This document shows, piece by piece, positions 25,545-37,235 of a DNA stretch of 64,000 nucleotides. The DNA comes from Anas platyrhynchos (lineage: Eukaryota; Chordata; Aves; Anseriformes; Anatidae), in the NCBI RefSeq assembly GCF_047663525.1, contig NC_092590.1:10746001-10810000 (forward strand), in the 5' to 3' direction. Position numbers and translations under genes: made by a program. Every line of letters starts with the position of its first letter. Position 1 is the first letter of the stretch. A model generated the notes under the pieces. It was given only the letters and a program-made list of their open reading frames with translations, did not search any database and had not been told where the DNA came from.

Positions 25545-26668
25545 CAGCATTCTCCTCAAGAAACTGGCTGCTCTTGGCTTGGACTGGCGCACGCTTCGTT
25601 GGGTTAGAAACTGGCTGGATAGCCGGGCCCAAAGAGTTGTGGTGAATGGAGCCAAGTCCACTTGGAGGCCAGTCACTAGTGGCGTCCCCCAGGGCTCGGT
25701 GCTGGGGCCGGTCCTCTTTAACATCTTCATCAATGATCTGGACGAGGGCATTGAGTGCACCCTCAGTAAGTTTGCAGATGACACCAAGCTAGGTGCGTGT
25801 GTCGATCTGCTCGAGGGTAGGAAGGCTCTGCAGGAGGATCTGCATAGGCTGCACCGATGGGCTGAGGTCAACTGCATGAAGTTCAACAAGGCCAAGTGCC
25901 GGGTCCTGCACCTGGGGCGCAATAACCCCAAGCAGAACTACAGGCTGGGAGAGGAATGGTTGGAGAGCTGCCAGGCAGAGAAGGACCTGGGAGTGATGGT
26001 GGACAGTCGGCTGAATATGAGCCAGCAGTGTGCTCAGGTGGCCAAGAAGGCCAACGGCATCCTGGCTTGTATCAGAAACACTGTGACCAGCAGGGCTAGG
26101 GAGGTGATCGTCCCCCTGTACTCGGCTCTGGTGAGGCCGCACCTCGAGTACTGTGTTCAGTTTTGGGCCCCTCGCTACAAGAAGGACATCGAGGTGCTTG
26201 AGCGGGTCCAAAGAAGGGCGACGAAGCTGGTGAGGGGCCTGGAGAGCAAGTCCTATGAGGAGCGGCTGAGGGAGCTGGACTTGTTCAGCCTAGAGAAGAG
26301 GAGGCTCAGGGGTGACCTTATTGCTCTGTATAAGTACATTAAAGGAGGCTGTAGAGAGGTGGGGGTTGGCCTGTTCTCCCATGTGCCTGGTGACAGGACG
26401 AGGGGGAATGGGCTAAAGTTATGCCAGGGGAGTTTTAGGTTAGATGTTAGGAAGAATTTCTTTACTGAAAGGGTTGTGAGGCACTGGAACGGGCTGCCCA
26501 GGGAGGTGGTGGAGTCACCATCCCTGGAAGTCTTTAAAAGACGTTTAGATGTAGAGCTTAGGGATATGGTTTAGTGGGGACTGTTAGTGTTAGGTTAGAG
26601 GTTGGACTCGATGATCTTGAGGTCTCTTCCAACCTAGAAATTCTGTGATTCTGTGTGATTCTGTGAAA
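25545..26668 (+). mobile_element. CR1 LINE, 5'-truncated, plus orientation, open ORF2 tail
   Basis: A non-LTR retrotransposon fragment of about 1.1 kb. An uninterrupted 331-codon frame (25579-26574) covers the C-terminal half of the CR1 reverse transcriptase. It contains [20 protein letters not shown] and the catalytic FADD box in [11 protein letters not shown], then the thumb and C-terminal region ending LDVELRDMV. The 3' end carries the typical GGTTGGACTCGATGATCTTG, ATTCTGTGATTCTGTG tail at about 26600-26668. The endonuclease domain and 5' part are missing, so the element cannot be autonomous. The intact frame suggests recent insertion. Confidence 0.96.
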
Positions 26669-27295
26669 TTAAATTTGAAGTCAGAGTTTTGGTTTTGGAG
26701 AAAAAAAAAATAAACCTGAATGCTAATTTTAAATATCAGCTCTAAGGAAAGCCCTGTTTTGAACCGTGAAGCAAGGTTTGAAGCAGTTACCAATTAACGC
26801 TATCTTTGGTTGTGATGATTAAGTTGTATGATGGGTTTGTGTTATTCTCTGTTAGTGTAAGCATGCTCAGAGGAAATATTTTGGTTTTAGTGGATAGAAA
26901 TGGTAGGTTGCAGCAAAGCTGTGGAATGATGGGTTAATCACCACGGTGAATTCAAGGTTGCAAAGAGATGTCATGATTTGTGTATCTTCAAGAAGAATTT
27001 GACTCCGAATTGTATAGCTCACTGAACTTTGTGTTGTTGTGTTGCTTCTTGTTTGTTTGTCTTGTTTTTAACCACATCTAGTAAGACTACATTAAATGAA
27101 TTTTGATCAAAACATTTTGTTGGGATTGTTGACCACCAGACATCTGCCTATCCAAAGGCTGCTTTTAATGCTGCAAAAAGAATGCCTCTGTGCCATTAAT
27201 GTCTATGCTATCACAGCAGTCCAGCCTAGCTGTCATCTGCTCTAAACACAATCAAATACCAAAATACCAAAAGTTGATATGAGACTTTAATAGAA

Positions 27296-27412
27296 AGAAG
27301 GGAGGGAGGGAGGGAGGGAGGAAGGAAGGAGGGAAGGAAGGAAGGAAGGAAGGAAGGAAGGAAGGAAGGAAGGAAGGAAGGAAGGAAGGAAGGAAGGAAG
27401 GAAGGAAGGAGG
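27296..27412 (+). repeat. (GGAA)n / (GGGA)n purine microsatellite
   Basis: A pure-purine tract beginning with GGGA repeats and continuing as more than 20 GGAA/GAAG tetranucleotides. GGAA repeats are ETS-family binding-site arrays, and a homopurine run can form triplex DNA. Any function here is inference. Confidence 0.95.
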
Positions 27413-30400
27413 AAGATAGCATAACAATATAGAAATAGATATTTTTTCTTCCAGATAAATATAAAAATAGACTTTTTAAAAAGTAATTCTTTTGATTTTG
27501 ATCAAATTCTTGAATTCTTTTGATTCTTCTGATTTTCTACATAATTCTACTTACACTTTTATGTTGGTTACTTATAAAGGACTGACTATGCCTAACTCAA
27601 GTTTTTAGAAATTCACATGGGAGGGTTTTCTTCTTTACTGAATTGTTTAGTAGATTTTCTTGGGTAATCTAAACCATCTTGTGAAACATGCATATAAAAT
27701 CCCACTAGTTTTTTAGAAACCTCAGAGCATTACATCCCAAACTCAAAGTATTGCCTCAAAGTATGTATAAAATTATAAATTATATAAAATTATTGTTGGC
27801 AGAGTGTGCTTGGGGGATTTTAGGCGTGTTGCTTTGTCACGACGCTGTGTTAATATTTAAATTGGTGAAATTAAATGCAGTAACTTCACGGACAGTTGGA
27901 TGTTTGACAGAACTATGCTACCAGCCAGCATGATTGTTTTCACACTATAGATAAAATCACACCCCAAATGTTGATTATCATTGCAGCGTTCAAAAATACT
28001 TCAAAGGCTTCCCATTTCCTTATGGAGGATGCATACAGTAGTTGCTTAGAGCAGTCTCTTATCTGGCTCTGATAATGTGCTCTCGAGGGACAATGTAATT
28101 TACACTGTTTATTGCTTTATTTGCCAGCTCTCAACTTTTACCTGGAAAGCGTGTCAGAAGTCCCGGTGGTATAATGGAGGGAAAGGCCGAGCTCCCTGAG
28201 AAGCAGCGCTGCAGAGGGCTTCCTTCTCAGTAGGGTGCCAGGCCGGCGTGCCTTCTTTTTTAGCTACAGCAGGTAAACGTCCCTCCGTAGCAGGCAGTCG
28301 TGTGTTCCCTTGGGCAGGGGTTTTCAGCTGAGCAAGTGGAAGCCCAGATTTGCTGTGCTGAGCAGCCTGCAGAGGGCAGGGGGCTGGGGATGGATGGATG
28401 GAGGCTCTAGAATCCCCCCGGTGCTTTGTGACACCGCGGCAGCAACGCCACCACAGCTCCTTTACCACCAGTTCACCCATCACGTTTTTATCACTCTTCC
28501 TCTTCAATGTGAGAGGAATATTAATGACCAGAAAGAACTAATCTCTGTAGAGAAGTAATGTCTGCATGTGGACGCTGAAGGAAATAGATGCACACAGGAC
28601 TGTAAAATCACCTGGCCTTGGTTTTGTGTGTTCATGAAAATTCACACTTTTGGAGATTTCAGGGATGAATTTTTCTGGAGTACAAAAGTGCAGTGTTAAA
28701 TAGTCTCCCTGTTCATTTTCAACACGGGAAATTGGAAAGGAAATCTAAGAAGGGGGTTGATGCATCATGAAGTGGCCACTGTTTTTTTCCCGAGATGTCT
28801 CTGTCAGCGTGTCTCACCTTTTAGGCTCTTATGTCACTGCTTATACTCCAGAAGGCACAGCTATCAGAGAGGACTTTTCCCTCCCTTTGAAGGTAGACCA
28901 CAATTTTGGTCCCACAGTGATCTGTTATTCTGTGATCTCAGTTTCAGGGCATTGTACCTGCGAGTGATCTCTACTCATTTAATTTTTGGTTTTGTTGGTT
29001 TGCAAGCCATTTTGGAAACAGAGAGGAGAATAAAAGCTCTGGCTGAGAGGTCAGCAATAAATTAGGTTGTGGTTTCTTATTGTGGCTTTAAATTCTTCAG
29101 CAGGAAAAGGCGGCACACCCCCTCTCCCTTTTTGTGACTCCAGGAGTGGGAATATGTGGTACTGTGCACAATAAATGCGAGAATTAAATATATATGTATG
29201 TGTGTTTGCTTGTTTGTTTACATTTGGAAGGGAAAAAGGAGAGTTCCTGGTGTGACTCTTGTATTAATCACTTTGACAAATGTTTGGGTAACTTACAGGG
29301 TATCAGGCTAAGATACAATTGAATCTCTTCAAGAAAGAAGGCGGCTGATAGCAGAAGTGATCTGAGAAAGGGTCCATGCAGCTCCCATGCAGTCTGAGGG
29401 TTGGGGGAGAGCAAAAGAGAACCAGAGTTAACAGAAGACACCAGCACCTTTGCTACACGTAACAGGCATTGTTGTAGGGAGAAATTCAAGAAATTCAAAG
29501 GATGTGGAAGGCACTGCAAAATAGGAGTATTTCATGCTGCTCTTCAGTTAATTTTCCATCAACGTCCTATATGATAGTCAAGTAAACTATGTCAACAGAA
29601 TGGCTTCCCAGGGACCATGGCTGTCTGCCTACAGAGCAGAGTTCAAGCTGCAAACCTTGTTTTTCCAGTGCACTGCAGCTTTTTACAGTTGCTTGGGGTT
29701 TACACGTAGTTGCTATAAAAGCAACTTAAGCAAATAGCCAGCAGAATTCGTTAAAAGGTATTTGCTGTTAAGATCTCAAATAGCGCAGTATTGCCTTTAT
29801 CCAAACATAGCAAACAAAAGTGAGGTTCTGGAACAGCATTTTAGTGAGATGCAGTAGAAGGAGCTTAACCCTATCTGGTAAATTGATGAAAAGGATCATT
29901 TGGGAAATCTTCTTTTCTTTTTACAAAGCAAAGAGTAAATTCGTAGACTGAAATTCAGTGTAATTCTGTGACTGGGTTGCATATCAAGAGCTACTACAGC
30001 CAAATAACAATGCATAATATGTTAAATGTTAAAGAGGCAATGACATATCTAAAAGAAGAAAGAATCGGGTAAAGGCCAGTAATGTTAGTTGCCAAAGTTT
30101 TATGTCTTGGGAGAGATGGATATTCTACAGTTCCTTTGTTCAGCTTAGCCTGTTGGCTACAGTGGAAAGTTAAAGGACGAGGCATTATTAAGGTATCAGA
30201 ATCTGCCAGTAATTCCGGCATTTTGTTTTTTCACACTTTCCTTTCCCCGGAGTTGATCTATATTTCAGCCATTACAGCGCTAGAAAAATGCTGAGATATT
30301 TTTTCATTTTTAAGGGAATAGCTCTTACGGGTCTGTATTCTGTTGTGCTATGAAAAACCCAAGTCCAATTTTCCAAATGTTAATTAATTAAGATAACTTT

Positions 30401-33400
30401 CTCAATGCCAGATGTTCTTGAGGCAAAGAAAATACCATCTCTGTTTTAGATCACGTTCATGGCAGTTGCTAAAACAAGTTTACAGGCAGAACAGACTCGG
30501 TCAATAAACAGCAACTGAGAGTAAGCAATGAGAAAACCAACAGAAATGCTGGATAAAGCCAAGTGGAGAAAAGTCTGTGCTCTATGTTCAAGTATCTTCA
30601 GCATGTGAGGGGAAGGGCTGCCATAAAATTTTGAGGTCTGGATCCTTTCATGAACTGCCACTTGAAGACATTGCGAGGCAGATCTTATCAGTTCTTACCA
30701 TGGGCAGGGAACCTGTTCCCTTCTGGCTGAATTCCATGTTTTTATCACTCCTTCCAGGGGTGAGTTTAATATGTTCCGTAACACCAGATATGATTACTTA
30801 ACAAGTAGGAATATTTATTTAGTAATTAATTGCCTCTCTTGGTTCTAATTTCTGGCTAAAATCAGGCAGTACGTTTCTTTGATTCTCTGAGCTTTTTCTT
30901 TCCACTTATTTATCTTACTGGTATCAGATAACAATAATTGCATTTTAAGAAAGGCAGAGATTGTATATCTCTTGTTTGAACTGGCCAGGGCTCATTGCAG
31001 CAGTTCAGGCGATGGCTTCCTCAACACCTTTCACTTGATTTCACGCTTGAAGTATGTAGCTGCTTGTTTTCAAGGAGTAGTTGGGTTTTGAAGTATATGA
31101 AGGCAACCAATTTTTTGGAGTCGTATTGACAGCGCATTCTTGACAATGAAAAGCATTTCTAAAGAAAGAGCAATTTTGCTTGGTAAGGTTCTCTCTCATT
31201 CACACTTCTTTGATTAGGTTATTCAGAGAAGCATAGTGTTATGAAATTCCCACAAATGAATTGAAAGCAGTGTTATTGGCAGCCTTTCATGTTCACGTGA
31301 GATAAATGTGGACAAGAGATTAAACAATGCCTTTATCTCTGTAATTTTGCTCCTGCATTTCTATGAGGAGACTTTGATAACTGAACAACGCTGATCTGAA
31401 AGTCTAGGAGCTGAACATACTTATCATGAAGGAATTAACTGACAAATCATTGCTTTCTTCATCTGTGTTTTGAAGCAACAATCTTTTGGAGTTAGAAGAA
31501 GGCTTGGTCTCCAAACCAATTCACATCATTTGACTTGCTGCTAAGTCTGACTAATAACTCACGAATGTGATCGTTAGCTGTTTCGCAAGCTGTCCTAATT
31601 GTGAGGATTTTGATCAAGATAATTTAACACAGCCCACAGAACAGGGATCATTAAACATAAACGTATGGCATTTATGAACACTGTGGCAGTAACATCGTTG
31701 TATTGCAAGGTAAACTTGGAGAATTACACTAAACTCTCACTGAAAGTCCTTTTACCCATTTTGTGGAGGAAATACAGCCCCAGCCAACATACTCCATTTA
31801 GGCTCTGGATATGTAGGTGCCCAAAACACTCTCTCTCCAGGGCAATTTGCAGTACTGCTGTAGGAAGTTACAGGTCTCAGGTGTAACTTTGCAATAAGGA
31901 TTCCCATGTTCACCTGTACCTGCCTTCTGGGTTTTCTGCAGGTTTTTCTTTGCCAGCTGGTCCCAGGAGGAAGGTGGGGTCTGACAGCAGAGGTACAGCT
32001 GTAGGGGAAAAAGGCCCACAAAGGCATTTAGGAGTGCTCGTGCTGCTCGTGTGAGCAGCAAGAGGTCTGCTGTGGGGTGCATGATGCTGTAGCTGTCTGA
32101 GCAGCTACAAGGTCCTGTGCAGAGCCAGACTTCTGCAGGCACAAGTCATTTTGCTTCTTGTAACACCACCTTTTGTGTTGTGAGGATGTTTGCTCTTTGT
32201 CACTGCCACTCCTGTAATGTTTTGATCCCTAAATATGCTGGTGGTGGACGTAGAGGTTCCTCCACTTCCACTTGCACAGTGCTGCACACGGAAAAGGTGA
32301 GGTGGGCTTGGAAAGGAAAGCCAAAACAGCTCTACAGGCAGCATGTACCACTGGCTTTGGAGGTTACTAAGTGTACTTTTTTTAAATTTATTTTCGTTTT
32401 GGATTTATTTATTGTATGCAAGTTGTAGCACTGTTTGGCACTCCAGTGTTCTAGCTTGTAGCTTGCATTATTTAAGAAAGCACATTTATCTTCTGTTTGT
32501 AATCTACAGACCTGGCTGTATTAAGATTTTCCTTGGACACATCTGAATATTTCAGGTGTGGAAGACTGAATCAGAGATGGAAGCAGAGATGAATTTCTGT
32601 ATTTGTTTGTTTGTTTGTTTGTTTTGTAATAGGAAAGGACAAGGAACTAGTTTTAGAGGACAGTACTAAAAAGTTATGCTCCTATTTACATTTACATATA
32701 CACTTACATTTATACATACTCAGAAATTTATTAAAGAAAAATCCTTCTTTGAATCCAGCTTCAGCTGTACAAAGTTAACAAAGCTGTAGAAAAATAAACT
32801 GAGAAGTTACATGCTTCACCCTGCTTTCCCTAGGGCAGATCATCTCTGGTATGCTTGTCTGACCCTGTCTTACAGATCTCCAAGATAACAGCTCCACACC
32901 ACTCACCATCTCTAATGTAATCTTTTTTCTTTTTTTTTTCCCCACCGATACCAAGAAAAAAACTTTATTCTGAAGTGTAATTTGATTGTCCTTGATTCAG
33001 TTTAAACCAGTTCTTCACTTGTCTGCCGTGGTGAAAGAGAACAGAACATTAAAGAGAAAAGCTGCACAGAAGTGCTACAAGGCTATGATCAGTGTTTCAC
33101 CATTGGGCATCGTTGCCCTGCTTAGGAAAGCTGTGATTTTCATAAAAACTTTTTTTACAAGGTTTGTAAAATTTCAGGTGCTGCCAGAACTATTACTTAG
33201 CAACCCTAAGCAGCTGCTGAACAGCAGAAAACATCCAGAGATATGTACACCTTTCCCTTCCCTTCCCGGCAGATATACCAAATTTCTGAAGCCTGGAACC
33301 TCAGTAGTGCTCATCTGTGCTATGGCAGTTTCCCAAACACTAGTACACGACTGCAGGTTAGTGTACTAGCCCCCTGTTTGTTCTTTTCTTGTATTCAGGT

Positions 33401-34905
33401 CAATTTATCTCTGATTTGGTTTCCAAATAGACTCCCATTCCGTGTCATATAAGTTTGTTGTGACTCTCTGTTTGCTTATGGAGCAATTCTGTTCAATTCT
33501 AAACTTGACTCTGCACGAGGACGTCCGAATTATTTGACTGCTCACAATGTAAACTGAGCAATAGGTTCAGCCTACAGGAAGGTTTTAGTTTTTAGGGAAA
33601 CCAGAACCACCTAAAGTGAAGATGCTGTGGCACGTCACGTTTCAAGTATCTAGGTTCTGTGTCAGACACAGGAACTGGCATTCAGCATTTAAAACTGTTG
33701 CTGCATATCAAATACCCTCCAAAAAGAAAAAAAAGTGAGAATGTCTTGCTTTTGATTACTAAACCCAGGCCCTCTCTGCATATCCCACCTGAGGGGCTTT
33801 CAGTCAGGATGGCCGCGGGTGGTATTTCTTGCCAGCACAGGGGTGCAGCCAACTGGGAGGGTCCATGCTGACCAGTTGCTCCAAACACCTGTGTCAGTAC
33901 CTTGGCTTAGGGTAGCTCGGCTGCCAGCTGCAGCCAGAAGACAGCCTGTGCCTGCCCTTTGCACCCCAGAGCCCCGGAGCCAAAATAGAAAAAATACCTG
34001 AGTGCAGTGGAGGACTGCTGGGCTTCCCTTTGAAATATGGTTACCTCTTGCCATCAGTCCCTTTGTTGAAATGACTCGATAACCCAACCTTCCTGTGTTG
34101 GAAACTAGGAGAAAGATCAGTTATCTGCTATTCAAGTGCACAGGTAGCTGGAAATCTATAGGTAGATGATGAAGTAAGCACACATTTTTTATAGGTACAC
34201 CCACGTTGTTGATGCATGCTTTACAAAGATGTAGGCAGCTGTAATGGCTCATTTGGAGGTTAATCTGCTCTGATTCGGCAAGGTGGCACAAGGGCTGTCT
34301 CAGGATTTCTAAGGAGAGATTCTACAGTGTGATGGGCACATTTAGGTGGCTTGCATGTATTAACATTGCATTTACTTACTGATATATTTGTAAAACAGAC
34401 CTTGAGGATTGCATTTCTAAAATCCTCAGTGCTTGGAGATAAGGTGGGAGATGATTGAAGAGTGCCAGTGTTTCTTTGACTTAAACAGAACTTTTTATTG
34501 CTAGGGATATGTTGTAGATGCACCAGATTTTAAAATAAGCTTTAGGTAAGCACACATTCTTCTTGTGATAATTTATTTGGAAAAGTAGAGGTGAACTTCA
34601 GTATGATGGCAAAATCTAAGGCTGACTAAACTTTAGATCATCTTTGAAATGTGTGGCTTAATTTCTGTCTTCCAAGAAGGTGGCTCGATCAGCTGAAACA
34701 TCAGCATCTAATGTCTTGTGAGCACTCCTAAGGGCAGTAGTTAATAAAACTGTTGATTCATACTCATTTCATTTTGCTCCATTTTTACTTTTAACATAGT
34801 ACCATATATCCTTTATTCTTCTCATCTATTTTGTAACTAGGCTGCATTTTTTTTTTTTGAGATCTGAAGGGAAGATAGAAGATATTAAAAAAACAAAAAC
34901 ACACA

Positions 34906-34906
<1 letters not shown>

Positions 34907-34942
<36 letters not shown>
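34907..34942 (+). repeat. Long poly-A tract
   Basis: About 36 consecutive A after an ACACAC-containing A-rich lead. No retrogene or SINE body is recognisable upstream, so it is listed as simple repeat only. Confidence 0.9.
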
Positions 34943-34943
<1 letters not shown>

Positions 34944-36253
34944 ACAAGCATTTGTATTTGAATAAGGACTTTCCTTAGATATTATTTTTTGTCTTCAAAT
35001 TACTTGAATACTTGCTCTAAACCCACAAACTTTCATAACTGGTGCTTAGCTAATTTGCAGCTTCCACCTTTGGCTTTAGTTCTTCGTTTTACTAAAAGGA
35101 GTCAGGCATTGTCCCACGAACAATTCCCAGTTGACTTATTACATACTATCTTTGTGTTCTTGAAAGGTGCTGCTGTTTATTTCCAGAAGTCTTTGGTTAT
35201 GTTTCTCACAAAACCAGGTGTTGTAATTCTGTGCTTGCTTAATCCAGCTCCATTGCCTTGTAATCCACATTTGTGTAATCTTCAGATATTCACTCCAAGC
35301 TGATTTGGCCTGACCTGCGTGCTATCTGAATCTTACCTGCTGCTCAATTTTAACTCTATTTCAGTATTATACTAGCGATCACCTGCAGTGTTTCATGTAC
35401 CTAATCCTTTGGACACCCTGAGGCATGTAGGTGGAAGAAATACAAAGGAGATGAGCATTCATGGCTTCCATGCTATGGAGGATGGGGCTTTGGCAACGTT
35501 GCATCCTTTTTCTATTTACTATTAACCTGTAGAGTCTAGAGCTGAATCTTTTGTGTTTATCATTTTCTGAAGAGTAAGAAGTGACTTGTAAAAAATTAAC
35601 TTGGAAATTGCTGTCAGGGAGAAGAAATACTGAAGTTTCAACTTGAAGAACTGCAGTGAGAGCAAAACTATTTTCTTACTTAGTTTTGGGCAGTTAAATC
35701 ATGGTTTGAAAAGAAATATAAATGTACCTTAGTAAGCTTAGAAATAATATCAACAGTAGAGATGTGGGAAAAAGGAACCTATGTAAAAAATGCTAAAGTA
35801 TTGGCTAAGGTTAATAATGCTGCTATTTGTATGACAATGCTTAGTTTCCACTAAAAACTGTAAAGCATAATTTGCCTTAAAAGCATTTTCTATGAAGAGT
35901 TAAATTACTTTAGCTGTGATTATAATTTCATCCTGTTAAACTAGGTCAGGTTCAGTGCAAGACAAAAATTAATCTTGTTTATGTTAAATGATGGTGGTTG
36001 CAGAAATTACTAGTGCTTTTTACCTGGAGTCAACTTCATGCACCAGTTCAGGAAAGCAGCTGATGCAAGGCTGTCCAGCCCTGAGGGGAATGAGGCGTGA
36101 AAAGCAGGCTGTAATGCCTAAGAAGTGGGAGTAAAAAAGGATCATCCCCCATTACATGCTCCTATAGTCAAAAACTGCAGATATGGATACCATCTGCTGA
36201 GCACGTTCGGAGTTGTGTCCTTTGCACAAGTAACAGTCCCAACATGAAGATGT

Positions 36254-37235
36254 CCTGGAGCCACAGAACCACAAAATGGTTTGGGTTGGAAGGGACCTTA
36301 AAGACCATCCAATTCCAACCCCCTGCCATGGGCAGGGACACCTTGCACCACACCAGGTTGCCCAAAGCCCCATCCAGCCTGGCCTTGGACACCTCCAGGG
36401 ATGGGGCAGCCACAGCTTCTCTGGGCAACCTGTGCCAGTGCTTCACCACCCTCAGAGTAAATAATTTTTTCCTAATACCTAATCTCAATCTACCTTCTTT
36501 TAGTATAAAACCATTCCCTCCACTGCCTGACAAAGAGTCTCTCCCCAGCTTTTCTGAAGGCCCCCTTTAGGTACTGGAAGGCCATTAGGAGATGTCCCTG
36601 GAGCCTTCTCTTCTCCAGTTGAACAACCCCAATTCCCTCAGCCTGCTTTCACAGGAGAGGTGTTCCAGCCCTTGCTCTGTTTCATGGCCTTCCTCTGCAC
36701 TCTAATACATCCATGTCCTTCTTGTGCTGGGGCCTCCAGAGCTGAATGCAGCCCTCCAGGAGGCCCTGAGTAGAGGAGAATCACCTCCATCACCCTGCTG
36801 GCCACGCTTCTTTGGATACAGCCCAGGATATGGTTGGCTTTCTGGGCTAAAAGTGCACATTACCGGCTCATGTTGAGCTTCTCATCAATTTACACCTCCA
36901 GGTCCTTCTCCTCAGGGCTGCTCTCAAACAATTCTCTGCACAGCCTGTGTTTGGGATTGCCTCAGCCCAGATGCAGGACCTTGCACTTGAAGGGCATTGT
37001 TGAACTTCATGAGGTTCTCACAGGCCCACCTCTCAGGCCTGTCCAGGCCCCTCTGGACGTCATCCCTTCCCTCCAGTGTGTTGACTGCACCACTCGGCGT
37101 GGTGTCATCAGCAAACTTGCTGAGGGTGCACTCGATCCCACTGTCCGTGTCACCGACAAAGACGTGAAACAGCACTGGTCCCAATACCAACCCCCCAGGA
37201 ACACCGCTCATCACTGGCCTCCACCTGGGCATCAA
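36254..37235 (-). mobile_element. Old CR1 LINE copy, minus orientation
   Basis: The left end (CACAAAATGGTTTGGGTTGG, AAGGGACCTTAAAGACCATC) is the reverse complement of a CR1 3' end of a different subfamily from the two young copies. Minus-strand frames give decayed reverse-transcriptase pieces: VMSGVPGGLVLGPVLFHVFV, then SKFADDT (37235-36924), and further left the RLGIRKKLFTLRVVKHWHRL block (36533-36168). The frames are broken by stops and indels. This is an ancient, inactive element. Confidence 0.93.

Larger units (their letters stand above)
26670..36250. other. Gene-poor intergenic stretch
   Basis: About 9.6 kb of AT-rich DNA between C4orf17 and the ADH cluster. I find no exons with family similarity and no RNA genes. 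It contains the GGAA repeat (27296-27412), a (TTTG)n tract near 32602-32625 and a poly-A tract (34907-34942). Confidence 0.5.
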
